From: Paragonimus westermani
Lineage: Eukaryota > Platyhelminthes > Trematoda > Plagiorchiida > Troglotrematidae
Length of the DNA stretch: 64,000 bases
Reading direction: 5' to 3'
Assembly (NCBI GenBank): GCA_008508345.1
Contig: QNGE01000274.1
Coordinates: forward strand, 90,802-154,801
The notes below the pieces were generated by a model, which worked only from the letters and a program-made list of their open reading frames with translations, had not been told where the DNA came from and did no database searches. The translations under genes were made by a program, and so were the position numbers. Positions 40,501 through 50,632 of the stretch are shown one piece after another (within the stretch, counting starts at the first letter, position 1; each line of letters starts with the position of its first letter).

Positions 40501-41284
40501 TTGCATTTTGGGGCAGATACATGCACCGTCAGCTCACCACTCTGATTGTCTTCTCTACATTCTTATCTTGCCATACAGTATAATACAACTTCTGGGTAGT
40601 TGGTTAGGACTTTAATTTGGCTGTCGTTTTTCATCGGCGTAATACTAGGTCACCACTCGTTGCTTATGCAACTGACCTGTTTGATTGGACGTAACAATAA
40701 AGAACGGATAATTTTGAAACAGGCCTTGTGATGAGTAGAACGACGCCCAGTAAGATTATGTAATTTCTAACATGACCATTACTTCTAGACAAGCAGAATA
40801 AACTATCGCCAGTTAACTTCAAATGCAGCAGGAAGCGTAGGATGGATGTCGGTGATATCGTCCGTATAGTTGTCTCGTGATCATATTTGGTGGCTTAGGA
40901 GCATCTTTCGTATGTACAAAAAAATATCAGACGTCGACAAACTGTCACTCATTTCAGTGTAATGCGATCACGTCATTCTCAATAGTATTGGCAAACGTGA
41001 CACCGATTTGGTTCGAGTCCGATGACGTGGTTAACCGTATGGGGCAGTTGTGTCATGAGGTCCTAGTGCGAAGCACCCAGGTTCCTGAGTTGGATGCGCA
41101 GTCAAGCTGGCAGACCACACAACACATGTGGACATGCGATTTCTCAAGGTGGTTTGCCTCCGTCTAAATCCTAGCGTTTTTACCAATGGACTATCATATG
41201 CCCAAGAAATCTGTCATTATGCATCAGGAACATAACTGTTTGTAACGGGGACTCATATAATCCCTTATGCATCCTTATGGACGG

Positions 41285-41352
41285 ATAAAGTACTGATGAG
41301 TAGTCNAAACTCGAGTCTAGTGCTTCTCTTCGAAAGAGGCTGGCAGGACGGA
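41285..41352 (+). repeat. Hammerhead-SINE relic, copy 2
   Basis: This copy has a canonical CTGATGA at 41293-41299 and a collapsed helix II (GTAGTC). Then comes an ambiguous base N at 41306, exactly where the catalytic G12 should be, followed by AAAC-TCGA-GTC and the shared tail CGAAAGAGGCTGGCAGG. Helix I pairing is largely lost. No A or B box is recognisable upstream, so it is a 5'-decayed copy. Confidence 0.6.
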
Positions 41353-43682
41353 TAAATCTTAATCGGTACTTTCTAGTGTAATTGGGGTGCGTCTAGGAGG
41401 TTACCTTTGTCCGTTTGCAGCATAGAAGAGGTGTTTATGGTGATTCATGGTAAAGGTTTTTGTTCGTCGGTAAACATGGTCGTCGGTAAACTGATTCTTT
41501 TACACTGTGTATTGTTCGATTAAAAATATTTTACTCCACGTGCGGTGATGACCGTCATTAGTGGTCAAGTCATTATGCATGCGTTCGCGTCTGACGCAGC
41601 ATAGTTATGTAGCACAACTATCAGGAGGTTCGATTTACACATGTTTGATTATTTTAAAGGTTTAACTTGCTGTATGTTCACAGGTTCGAACTAGTAGGAC
41701 TAAAGGTTGGCGCCATGAGAAAATCATACGAACCGATCATGATATGATCGAATGGTATGAACACAGACTTCCTTGCTAGGTAAAGTTAAAAAGGAATTAA
41801 TTCGTTGAGGCAAACGTGACGTTCGTTCCTGATTTGCTAATCGGGAACCTTTTGATGAAACATATGTGTCTTTAATCTGTTGGATTTTTTCAACAATAAA
41901 AGTAACTCATTTATCAGAATACAACTTCGTTTAAGCAGCAACTTATCTAGCAGAAGGAATGAACCAAATTCTAGGGAACAAGAGGGTTATTTCAACTGGG
42001 ACTTTGGCCTACCGTTTTCCAATTGTGCAAACAGCCTTCTTCTTGATCCGTGTTGCGAGCCTACAAATGTAGTTCGTAATAATTTACCCAATTTGCAACC
42101 AAACGTTTCTGACGCCTACGCAGCAATCAACTACTCCAGTCAGGCTGACGGAGTTCTTCTAATGCATTAGGAGGGGACTTATTTGAAACCATTTTGAATC
42201 CATTTTCTTAGATTAATTTATCTTTTGCTACAAAACGACTAGAGAGTGGTCACAAATCTTTTTGCAGCCTTCTCCTGAAAATGCCTATCTGTGATTCCGG
42301 AAGTGATTTAAAACGCGGCGTTCGCTCCAAAAAATGTTATATTTATTCACCAGCCAGTAACCTTCTATTCTCAATCAAAATATGCCAGATTATCTGCATC
42401 TGTTTGGGCCACAATTCTACTCGTGAAATGAAACTGTCCTCCCTATGTAGAAATGATATAAGGTACCTCAACAACTTCCACAGAAGGCGAAAATATACCA
42501 AACGCTTGTCCTTAGGATAATTATTTACATATATATCGTACATAGGATAAACCACTTGGATTGCATTATTAAGTACTGTCAAACAGTCGGAGATTTGGCT
42601 GATATAACATAAACACCATTCACCTTTGATCGTACTCAGGTGAACGATTTGGCCGGTTGGTTTTTGAACCAGGAGACCGTTTAGCAAACTAAGATTAAGG
42701 AAATCAGTAAATTCCTTCAACACTGCTTTACTTACTGTTTACATATACGGTAATAATATGCACCACGGATGGTAGATAAAGGGCGCAAAACTGGGGTCCA
42801 TGGTATCACCAGTCATCAGTTCGCACAAGTGTACCTGAAACCATTTTCAAATAACCTTCTCAAAATCCGATTGAAAGTGCGATACCTAACAACAATGTTG
42901 GGTTGCGATGAACGTTTTGACAAATGTGCTTGAAATTCCTAGTGTCCAGTACGTCACGGTTTACACAATGGTCAGAAATAAAAATGAACTCTGGTCACCG
43001 TGCAAGAACGTAAACCAGCGGGACATTGAGCGAAACAATTTCATTTTCACAACAACAAAATGAGAATGTGGTAGTCCTAGCAACAAGTACTGATGTCAGT
43101 AATGTCTCAGTTCTGTTGCCCGCTGATCAGAAGATGGATGTGATTACAGACTGAACCAGTTGTCCGCAAGAAATCAAACAGAACTGAGTAGTATGCACAA
43201 ACAAACGACTAGGCTATTTGTCAGTCAGCATTCTGACCGTCTTCAGTGACCGTATGCGTTTCTTGGAAACTCTTGGCAAGAGCAGTCAAGGGTCAAATGT
43301 GTCATAAACTTCCGCAAAGAAAATTCAGCGATGGTGAAAAAAAGCAAACCGCAGTCAGTGGCGGTCGCTACTTGTTACCGTAAAATCTACTAGCGACCGT
43401 TCTAGACCACTATCTCACATATTAATAAAAGCTGAAAGTAACTATCCATTTCCGTTGGTGGCTACCTTCAAGTATCTGTTTTCATTGTCACTTTAGGGAA
43501 AAATGTATAATCTCTAAAATAACTCTTCCTGTTCAGCCAATGTTCTTTACAAACACCGCGTAGCTTCCCGAGAAAATATTTATTCACTAGTAATTTTGCA
43601 ACAGATTCTACATTCAGAATTAGAACAAAAACTGACAAACAGTTGTAGGCTTAGAACTAAGTTGATCTGCCTCCAATTACAG

Positions 43683-43818
43683 GACTATCGATTGAAAAGC
43701 GTTATTACAGGTCTCGAAAATTCTGATCCGTCAGGTCGATGGTTGCATAACAGAATGGAAATCACACCCACCTCAAGATATGCTACGAGTAACCAGCGAT
43801 TTCGTGCACTGTATTCTG
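43683..43818 (+). CDS. Candidate isolated internal exon, unknown product
   Basis: A 136-bp open segment is bounded by a good acceptor (TTGATCTGCCTCCAATTACAG) and a strong donor (TCTG|GTGAGTAAC). It encodes 45 mostly polar residues starting DYRLKSVITGLENSDPSGRW and ends in phase 1. I recognise no domain. It was found only from splice-site quality and an open frame, so it could be chance. No partner exon in a compatible phase could be assigned. Confidence 0.25.
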
Positions 43819-45059
43819 GTGAGTAACTACAGGATGGTTTGAGTTCCTGCACACGTATTGCGCTATTCAACAGGGGTCACTGGGAGTGACTTAGTGTGAC
43901 ATGGACAATTGCTGTTTGATTGTGCAAACAGAAGACTGTGCGATTTTCTTCTAGGAATACAAAACCACGGTAAGTAACCGAGTGACGACAGACTCGACCG
44001 TTGGAACGGTTTAGGATGACGCCACAAGACTTGACAAAATGTGAAAATGACATTCTTAGTAACCAATTGACTGCTAGAATCCACCAGATGTCAGGTTACC
44101 GTACTTACGATTGATCTGGGAGTTGATCTTACAAGTCAAATTGGATCATGTCCCTTGATCTTTCTAAATGAGCATGTTTTCGGACGCCCTGTGTTTCTCA
44201 CTTCACTAAGGCAATAAACACATGGGCTAGTAGAAAGTATGGATGCCGACGTTGTTGCACTGACTAGGCGTCAGCGAGAACAGAATCAAACTAAAGCAAC
44301 ATTTGAACAGTTATGTAATACTGGTAACGTGTTGGATTGGCTTAGGAAGGTTCCGAGGAAATGTATAATGTTAACTGCCTCCTACGTATCCCGCCAGAGC
44401 AAAACTTTCACGCTTCCGATTGCTTTAGCCGTGAACACACAGCTGACAGTTCAGGTCTTGCAAGCATGTCATAAATGCGAGGAAAATCGAGTTGATTTAG
44501 CAGTTTGTCCAGTAAACATTTGATTTCGGAATAACGGCTCCTCAGACTTGTCCACTTCACACCACATTCACCGTTTTAATCCGCTTGCGGTGTTCGTGCC
44601 AATTAATCGCGAAACTTCAAATACCGTACTCTCCAAACAGCCTCGTCGGTCGAAATTTGACCACAACCCCTGTTGCCCATCCACCACAATTTTTGTTCTT
44701 GGTTGCCAAGGTCATTCCATTCTGTCATTTAGACCTCTTTGTGTACACGTCTTAGATTATAGCGACACACCTTGTAGAACTGCTAAAGAACAAAGTCTGG
44801 CAATGAGCCCACCACTACTCATCCGCCATCCAATTATTTTGCCAGTCCTACTCAAATCACCCAGTCGCATCATCAATCACTACCAAGTCCGATATTCTGG
44901 GGGGTGCTGCAGTGGAACTCTTAACCGTGATAGGTTGATTACCCACTAACGATATCCCAATGATAGTCAATGAAAAGGTCACGTCAATGGATGTTCATTG
45001 TTGGGATTGGTGCACAAGCCTAATGTAGTGGCTGTTGCCTGGGCCGCGTCCCGTTCTTT

Positions 45060-45330
45060 TCATTTGCGTTGTTTTCAGCTGCGGTCTGGGTCCAACCGCG
45101 TCGTGAGTGCCCGCGTAGTGGCCGCACTGTATCGTATCCAGTTGGAGCGTTCCAATTGACTGCGCGCGTGCGTCCGAGTGTACGAGAGAGCTTTCAGGCC
45201 GGTAAATGTGGTCGCGCAAGTGCAGGTTGGGTTAGTGAGCGTCACGGAGACTGGGCAGCTTTCCACGTGATGGGTCGCGTGGGTGAGCGAGACGACGGCT
45301 CCAGTGCACTCATCTCCCCGGTATTCTTTC
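45060..45330. other. CpG-dense, GC-rich block
   Basis: Roughly 28 CpG dinucleotides occur in about 270 bp, far above the surrounding AT-rich DNA. The high GC keeps frames open on both strands, so the open frames here are not evidence of coding. It could be a promoter/first-exon region or part of a repeat. Upstream, 44239-44949 also has two adjacent + strand open frames (94 and 133 codons) with no recognisable domain. Confidence 0.55.
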
Positions 45331-46403
45331 AGCTCGCATGGCCCCTCTGCTCCAGTTCATAATCAAACAATGTGAAGAAATATGCAGTGGATATAGAGAG
45401 TTAGGCATCGTAAATTGCACTTCAATTTCTTCACTAATCTCAATGAACAACCTTCCCGACGTCTTCATATCCATTCCACACTAAATCCAAATCTACCAAT
45501 ATATTGTTTTTGCTCATGAGAAACTATTTAACAAGTTGAAACAATAAATTATCTGGGGCCATTTAAATATAGTGGGGGTAGGAAAAATCAAACTGTGCGC
45601 TTAGTTAATCCAGTAAATTGGGTCTTAAGCAGGTCAAGTCTGGTTGAGTCACTTCAAGAAACTGCTATGTACGCCCCGACGGATAAATTCCCAACATATT
45701 GACAATCGCGCCCACACCAGTAGAAATATGTAGAATCCTTGATATCTGTGTGTTACAATCGATTGAAACTTAACGTATAAAGTGTGTCGTCTCAGTTTAG
45801 TTCAAAAACTGTTAACAAGATGAGGCCACGTCAGACTGTGACTCAAGAGAGCAACTACGGAGAACCTAGCGTCCAATTTGTGTTTTCGAAAAATACATCG
45901 TTGGCAGGTTGTTTAAAATAGAGGAAGAACACTCCTTTAAATTCAGATTTACTGAGTGATAAAGAGTGTACTTTAAGCCGACCAATCAAATGAACAAGAC
46001 CACGCTACAAAGGAAATTAAGAAAATATCGTTAAATTTTACGAGCCGAATAGGACACCAACTGTATAATTTGGAGGGAGGCAGTCCTCAAGATGAGGCAT
46101 CGGCTCAAAAAGGTGAGCGAAGGATAAAGAATTGCAGACTGGGGATCTTCGAAGTTTCAGCAAATGGTGGAGACACTTGATCACTTACGCGTGTAGGTTC
46201 AACAAATGATCGCCCTAAATAAGTGTGAGAATTGATTTCATACCGTGAACCTGGAGAACGGACAACACAGTATGTCTATTGAGGCTGGCAACGTTTTAAT
46301 ATAGTCAGGATAGATGGACCGTTTTGTGTTTATTATCCAAGAAGAGAAAATGGAGTGGACAAGACGGGACGACACACCAGCACCTGACTGTGACTAGCAT
46401 TAC

Positions 46404-46433
46404 CTGACCAGATGTGAATCCGTTTAGTTACCC
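46404..46433 (-). CDS. Candidate 30-nt microexon of the unnamed minus-strand gene
   Basis: On the minus strand, a pyrimidine-rich acceptor (CTTTTGGTCTTCAG) precedes a 30-nt segment ending at TCAG|GTAATG. Joined in phase 1 to the preceding candidate exon it stays open (VTKRIHIWS), and its length keeps the frame. Symmetric microexons are typical of some secreted fluke proteins, which is established knowledge. A 30-nt segment is easily found by chance, so this exon is tentative. Confidence 0.18.
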
Positions 46434-46640
46434 CTGAAGACCAAAAGTTTGCGGGGTTTTTCTCAAAGGCTTGTTACATCAACATTACACAGGCAATCAT
46501 CGGAAGTTTCTTGGAACCGGTACAGCACTAACAGTCCACCAATAGTCAGCAAATTTTCACTCTGAATATGTTCAACACAGGATCAGCCAAAATGGTAGCA
46601 TACATAATGGCACCGACCAGTAACAGTCCGTCTGACATAC

Positions 46641-46743
46641 CTGTTTTGCTCAATTTCAGTTGTACCCTGAGTTTTTCTCTAGAAGGAATTGCTACCTGAA
46701 TAAGGCTATCCATATACAAAAGACGACGAAATGTCCAGTTCAA
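46641..46743 (-). CDS. Candidate second exon of the unnamed minus-strand gene
   Basis: An open 103-nt segment encodes 34 residues (LNWTFRRLLYMDSLIQVAIP and onward) and ends at a good donor, AAAACAG|GTATGT. The in-phase acceptor would be GTGAAG at 46744. A better-looking acceptor seven bases upstream (GTGACAG, exon from 46750) gives the wrong phase with the first exon, which weakens the model. No domain is recognised. Confidence 0.28.
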
Positions 46744-46872
46744 CTTCACACTGTCACAAACGGGTGGTGCGAGGAGAATAAAACTACTTAACTGCCTTGC
46801 TAAATTTTATACTTCGTCACCGGACTTTGTTACATGGCATTGCAGTCGTTTACATAGTAGAAGGTGACGTAC

Positions 46873-47067
46873 CTCACTTTTGATTACTGACATTAATGAA
46901 GTCGGTACCGCATAGACGTATTCTGATTGTGCACTTTCTACAGAGTATCCTGAGAGGATGAGATGGGAATTTGCTGGCACGTTAACCTGAATCTCACGCG
47001 AAACTAATTTCAAAACAAAAGCCCCACTAATTAGGCAAGTCACCACGCTGAACAGAAAGAATTGCAT
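46873..47067 (-). CDS. Candidate first exon of a secreted or membrane protein, unknown function
   Basis: The minus-strand ATG at 47067 opens a 65-codon segment ending in phase 0 at a strong donor, GTGAG|GTACGTCAC. The first 20 or so residues (MQFFLFSVVTCLISGAFVLK) look like a signal peptide or signal anchor. The rest is polar with VNVPANSHLIL and no known motif. An alternative reading is that the TTCTTTCTGTTCAG tract at 47047 is a splice acceptor and the segment is internal, which would remove the signal peptide. Two downstream segments on the same strand could continue it. The product is not recognised. Confidence 0.35.
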
Positions 47068-47411
47068 TAACAAACAAAATCACTTAGTGTTCTTTAAAGA
47101 ATGTACTCCTCAATGTTCCCTTCGAAACAGATAAACAGCTATCACTTCTCCAACTGCTTAGGTAAACAGTTTCATATAGGTTGAATGTCTAGAGAGCTTC
47201 CAAAGAAAATCCGGGCACATCACCCAAGTTAATTGGAGTATGAGAAACTATCCGTCAACAGCGTCGCACACACCCGTATGACAGCAATCCGGTGTCAGGT
47301 AAGTAATGAACAAGCCTTCAGATTAATCAATTAAATCATAAAAGGCCTTCGGAATGAGAACACTTGTAATGTGCAATCGAAACCAGCAAGCGCGCAAGTA
47401 TTGAATTCGAA

Positions 47412-47993
47412 TTGTGTAACAGGGCGAGCTGCTGTGTTGTTGGCGCCGTTTTCGTTTTCGTTTGCGAATGTTGTATGCATGACCTACTGGGCCTTATGTT
47501 CATGCTTGTTTGTTTTGTCTCTTTTCATATGACTGTTGCTGGAGTCTCTACTTTGGAAGAACTCTGTCCCCCGGGGTCTTCAATTTGTCCAAACGTTCTC
47601 CGCGTGTGTAACGGCACTCAAAGTAAAAACTACCGGGTTGTATGTTACACACTCTATACTGTCGTGGCTATCGAAGTAAGGCTGCTTGACTCAGTTATGT
47701 CGTCAAAAGCGACATGTGTCTGGGTAGTCGCCAGTTCTCGGAAAATATTTTGGCAAAAAGGTTTACAAAATACACTGGTCAGTGACCTTAATCGCTGCAA
47801 TGATCGTGCACCGGTCTTCACGAACATCCTCAACCATCGTGAAGACTGTGGTTGGCCTCCCGAACACACATCTACTCTACACTGTCTGGACTTTTGTGCG
47901 GTCCGTTCTTTTGAATTTGCTTTGTTGCTAGTCACAGACCCTATAAATTGGAATGGGTTTGTGACCGTGTTGTCTTCGAGCAGAGCGACATAA
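47412..47993 (+). CDS. Unrecognised 193-codon open frame (may be chance)
   Basis: This is the longest open frame in the intergenic part. It begins with a Cys-rich hydrophobic stretch of about 45 residues (CCVVGAVFVFVCECC, then LLGLMFMLVCFVSF), which could be a signal or membrane segment. A soluble part with scattered cysteines and one NGT sequon follows. I recognise no domain or repeat. The opposite strand is also open for 93 codons across part of it, and no promoter or splice evidence supports it. A frame of this length is not improbable by chance in 64 kb, so treat it as a hypothesis. Confidence 0.2.
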   Translation: MCNRASCCVVGAVFVFVCECCMHDLLGLMFMLVCFVSFHMTVAGVSTLEELCPPGSSICPNVLRVCNGTQSKNYRVVCYTLYTVVAIEVRLLDSVMSSKATCVWVVASSRKIFWQKGLQNTLVSDLNRCNDRAPVFTNILNHREDCGWPPEHTSTLHCLDFCAVRSFEFALLLVTDPINWNGFVTVLSSSRAT

Positions 47994-49354
47994 AGAAGTT
48001 CCGTGTGATCGCCAATCTATTTTGTGTTCATGCGTTAACCTGGGGTGAATGGGTTGGCCGAGAAATGACGAATTAACCACGTAGTCCATCGTCCATTACC
48101 GCTAGGCGTCGTTTTGTTAGACACCGTTTTAGTACTCGTAAATCCGTTATCTGTCCACATGCTCATGATCTCTAGTGTCAGTTGTTGTGCCCCCTCCGAG
48201 CTGAAATCGACTAGCTTCCCGGTGGAGCTGTACAAATCAGTCGTCATCACTAGCTGGTTGATTAATATTCCGGTTTCTCTGTACTAGGTCTGGTCGACAT
48301 CTCTGTCTAACCCTACCACCCTTATCTAACTCTACCTAACTGACGATAAACTCCAGAAGTGACGTGTTCTCCTCCGTCTTCACTCTGATATGAAGAGTTG
48401 AGAGTGCAAAAGCAAGGATTATCGATATATAAGAGGATTATCGAGCCGCGTCTCCCGATTTTGTTACGAAGGCTCAACGCGCCATAGATCAGTGTGTTAG
48501 GTACGTACTACCACGTGGCTCTGAATCAGTCGCTCTATATCACTTCACTTGCGCTTGTATAACCGTGTAGTACATTGACTAAACAAAGTGGAGACTGTCC
48601 AGGCATACTGCATAGCTGCACACGAAGTCTTTAAACGTAGATAACTTTGGATCTAGTAAAAGTATAATTATTGTACACCACACGGAGCTTGGGTACACAA
48701 TTACCGGTACAGAAGCGTTGTTAATTATCTCTATGACACGTCGAGTGCTCAGTAAAAGCTTCATAAATGTATATCGTTGCTAATGTCAATGGCAATCGGT
48801 ACCAGTAAGTTGAAGTCGTGAATGTGTAAACAAAACTAATAACAAACCCTACAGTTGCAGTCGTCATGACAACTGCGCAAACCTCGTTCCCTACTTACTT
48901 CCTACTCCTCGATTTAAGCCGAAAAAATTGTTTGTAATTTTGCCCAATAAGTTTCCTCGTTAAGCCAAATATTTTCGAACTTGCTAATTGGTTCCTGTCA
49001 TGGCCACTCTAGCCTGAGCTGCCAGTGCTTGTGCGAATTCGGCTTACTTGACTTATGACCTAGGTGTTTCGTTATCACTGTCTAATGGCTTGCTGAGATT
49101 GGATTCGATGCCTTCACTGGCCATGGGACGTAATCGGACAAGTGATCTGGTGCAACTGTGAAAAGCATTTTCTGTCAGATTTATCTACTGTGAAATGGAT
49201 ATTGGTAAAATTAAAGACGAATGGGCAATCTGCACGCTATTAACACAAGGTTGATGAGTCACGCTTAGCGTGAGGCTACTAGCATTCCGGTTTACACGCT
49301 AGTCACGTATACACGGTATTCGGAGTACGAATGCCGGTTTGGACAAGGATATAC

Positions 49355-49420
49355 GATACAGATGAGCAAAACTCGATTCCAGTGCTCCCTCACGAGATAG
49401 GCCAACCAAAAAGCTCTCTG
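49355..49420 (+). repeat. Hammerhead-SINE relic, copy 3
   Basis: CAGATGA at 49359 (consensus CTGATGA with one change) is followed almost directly by AAAAC-TCGA-TTC and then CAGTGCTCCCTCACGAGATA. Helix II is essentially deleted and G12 is A. It is recognisable only by comparison with the 41.3-kb copy. Confidence 0.45.
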
Positions 49421-50584
49421 AATTCGAAGACCCTGATCGAATTCGGTGGGTGCTCATTTTGATAATATCAAACAAGTATCGGCAAACCGCTGGTAGGAAC
49501 AGCACCTCAGTTTCACTCAAAGTTTCCGTTAGCGTTCGGCTTATTACACTACCTATCTTGCTGGAAAAAGATCCTTCATCAAACCAGCTGTACAGTGCAC
49601 ACGAACTTGCGAAATTTCTGGTCTAATTAACGGAGGCACGCATAGAAAATTTCAACCTAAAAGGGTACCATAAAAATTGCTTCCTTGAATAGAATGAATA
49701 AATGTTGTGAGAATCCACTGGAATGTTCTCTACTGCTTTGTCTATTAAATGATTTGCCCACATATGGAAGTAAGTCTTAGGTAGACATGGTTGATAACAT
49801 CCACCAAACAGACTCGGTTTTGAAAGTACATTATACTTGTATATTTCCTGTTAAATGCAGTGTACAAGTTCTGATGAGCTTCACTCTTCCGTACTGAATT
49901 TCCGATAAATTCCACGTACAAGGAAAATTTGGAGCTCACTGGAAATGTTTTCATCACAAAACAGACTTTGTCCCACGCATTGTCTACAAGCAATCTTCAT
50001 GTATCTGGATAGACGACTTTCTAGTTGGACCCGTAGATAGCTACATTATTAAACAGTGTAGCGCAGCCTTTGTTGTTTTTCTCATGCTGTTACTTCAGAG
50101 CTGTGCAACGTTTTGATGTTAAGAATTATTACTAGTACATAAGGGAGAAACTTAAGTCGTACGAAGTGGTCGTTGATTCCACAAAACTATCCGACACTTC
50201 TGTTCGACTTTGGACAGACGACTTCTAGCTAATGACACATAGTCTCAATCAGCACGGATGTTTGTGATTGGTCAACTCTTAAGGGGAGACTTTTGAAGTT
50301 CAGCACACAGGAGAGAACCTCCGATTCCGTTCGCGCCAGAAGAGCAGATGTTAGCTTCTTTACGTAGTTCAAATCGTCAATAAAAAGCAGATATTCACCA
50401 TTGGAACTAGAAGATAAGCTGTGGTGATTGCGTAAGTTGTTGGTTATTGTATTGTATGAAATGGTCGGGCAGAGGTACTCACACTATACACAACAACTTA
50501 ACGAAGAGTAACGCTGATAGTTGACTCTGTATTGGCCGAATATACGAGTACCTGCGACAGAAATCGTCGAATGTATACCAACTT

Positions 50585-50632
50585 GTGGGAAACTCGAGTA
50601 TAATACTACTGTTTGAAAGAGGCTGGCTGAAA
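50585..50632 (+). repeat. Hammerhead-SINE relic, copy 4
   Basis: GAAAC-TCGA-GTA at 50589-50600 is followed by the shared tail GTTTGAAAGAGGCTGGCTGA. The CTGATGA half is not recognisable, so only the 3' half of the ribozyme and the downstream segment remain. Confidence 0.5.

Larger units (their letters stand above)
26900..46400. other. Long gene-poor stretch
   Basis: No gene family was recognised on either strand. Open frames up to about 154 codons exist (the longest at 27675-28139, minus strand, with one hydrophobic stretch) but none shows a known motif, and several coincide with pyrimidine-rich runs. Separately listed are the repeat copy at 34519, a ribozyme relic at 41293, an isolated exon-like segment at 43683 and a CpG-dense block at 45060. 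Confidence 0.45.

Noticed and set aside
41010..41022. GGTTCGAGTCC, a perfect tRNA B-box consensus
   Set aside because: No A box or cloverleaf stems can be placed at the required distance on either strand.
49250..49275. TTGATGAG followed by a perfect TCACGC-TTA-GCGTGA hairpin
   Set aside because: It is not followed by GAAA and has no helix I or III, so it is not a hammerhead; a 6-bp stem alone is expected by chance.
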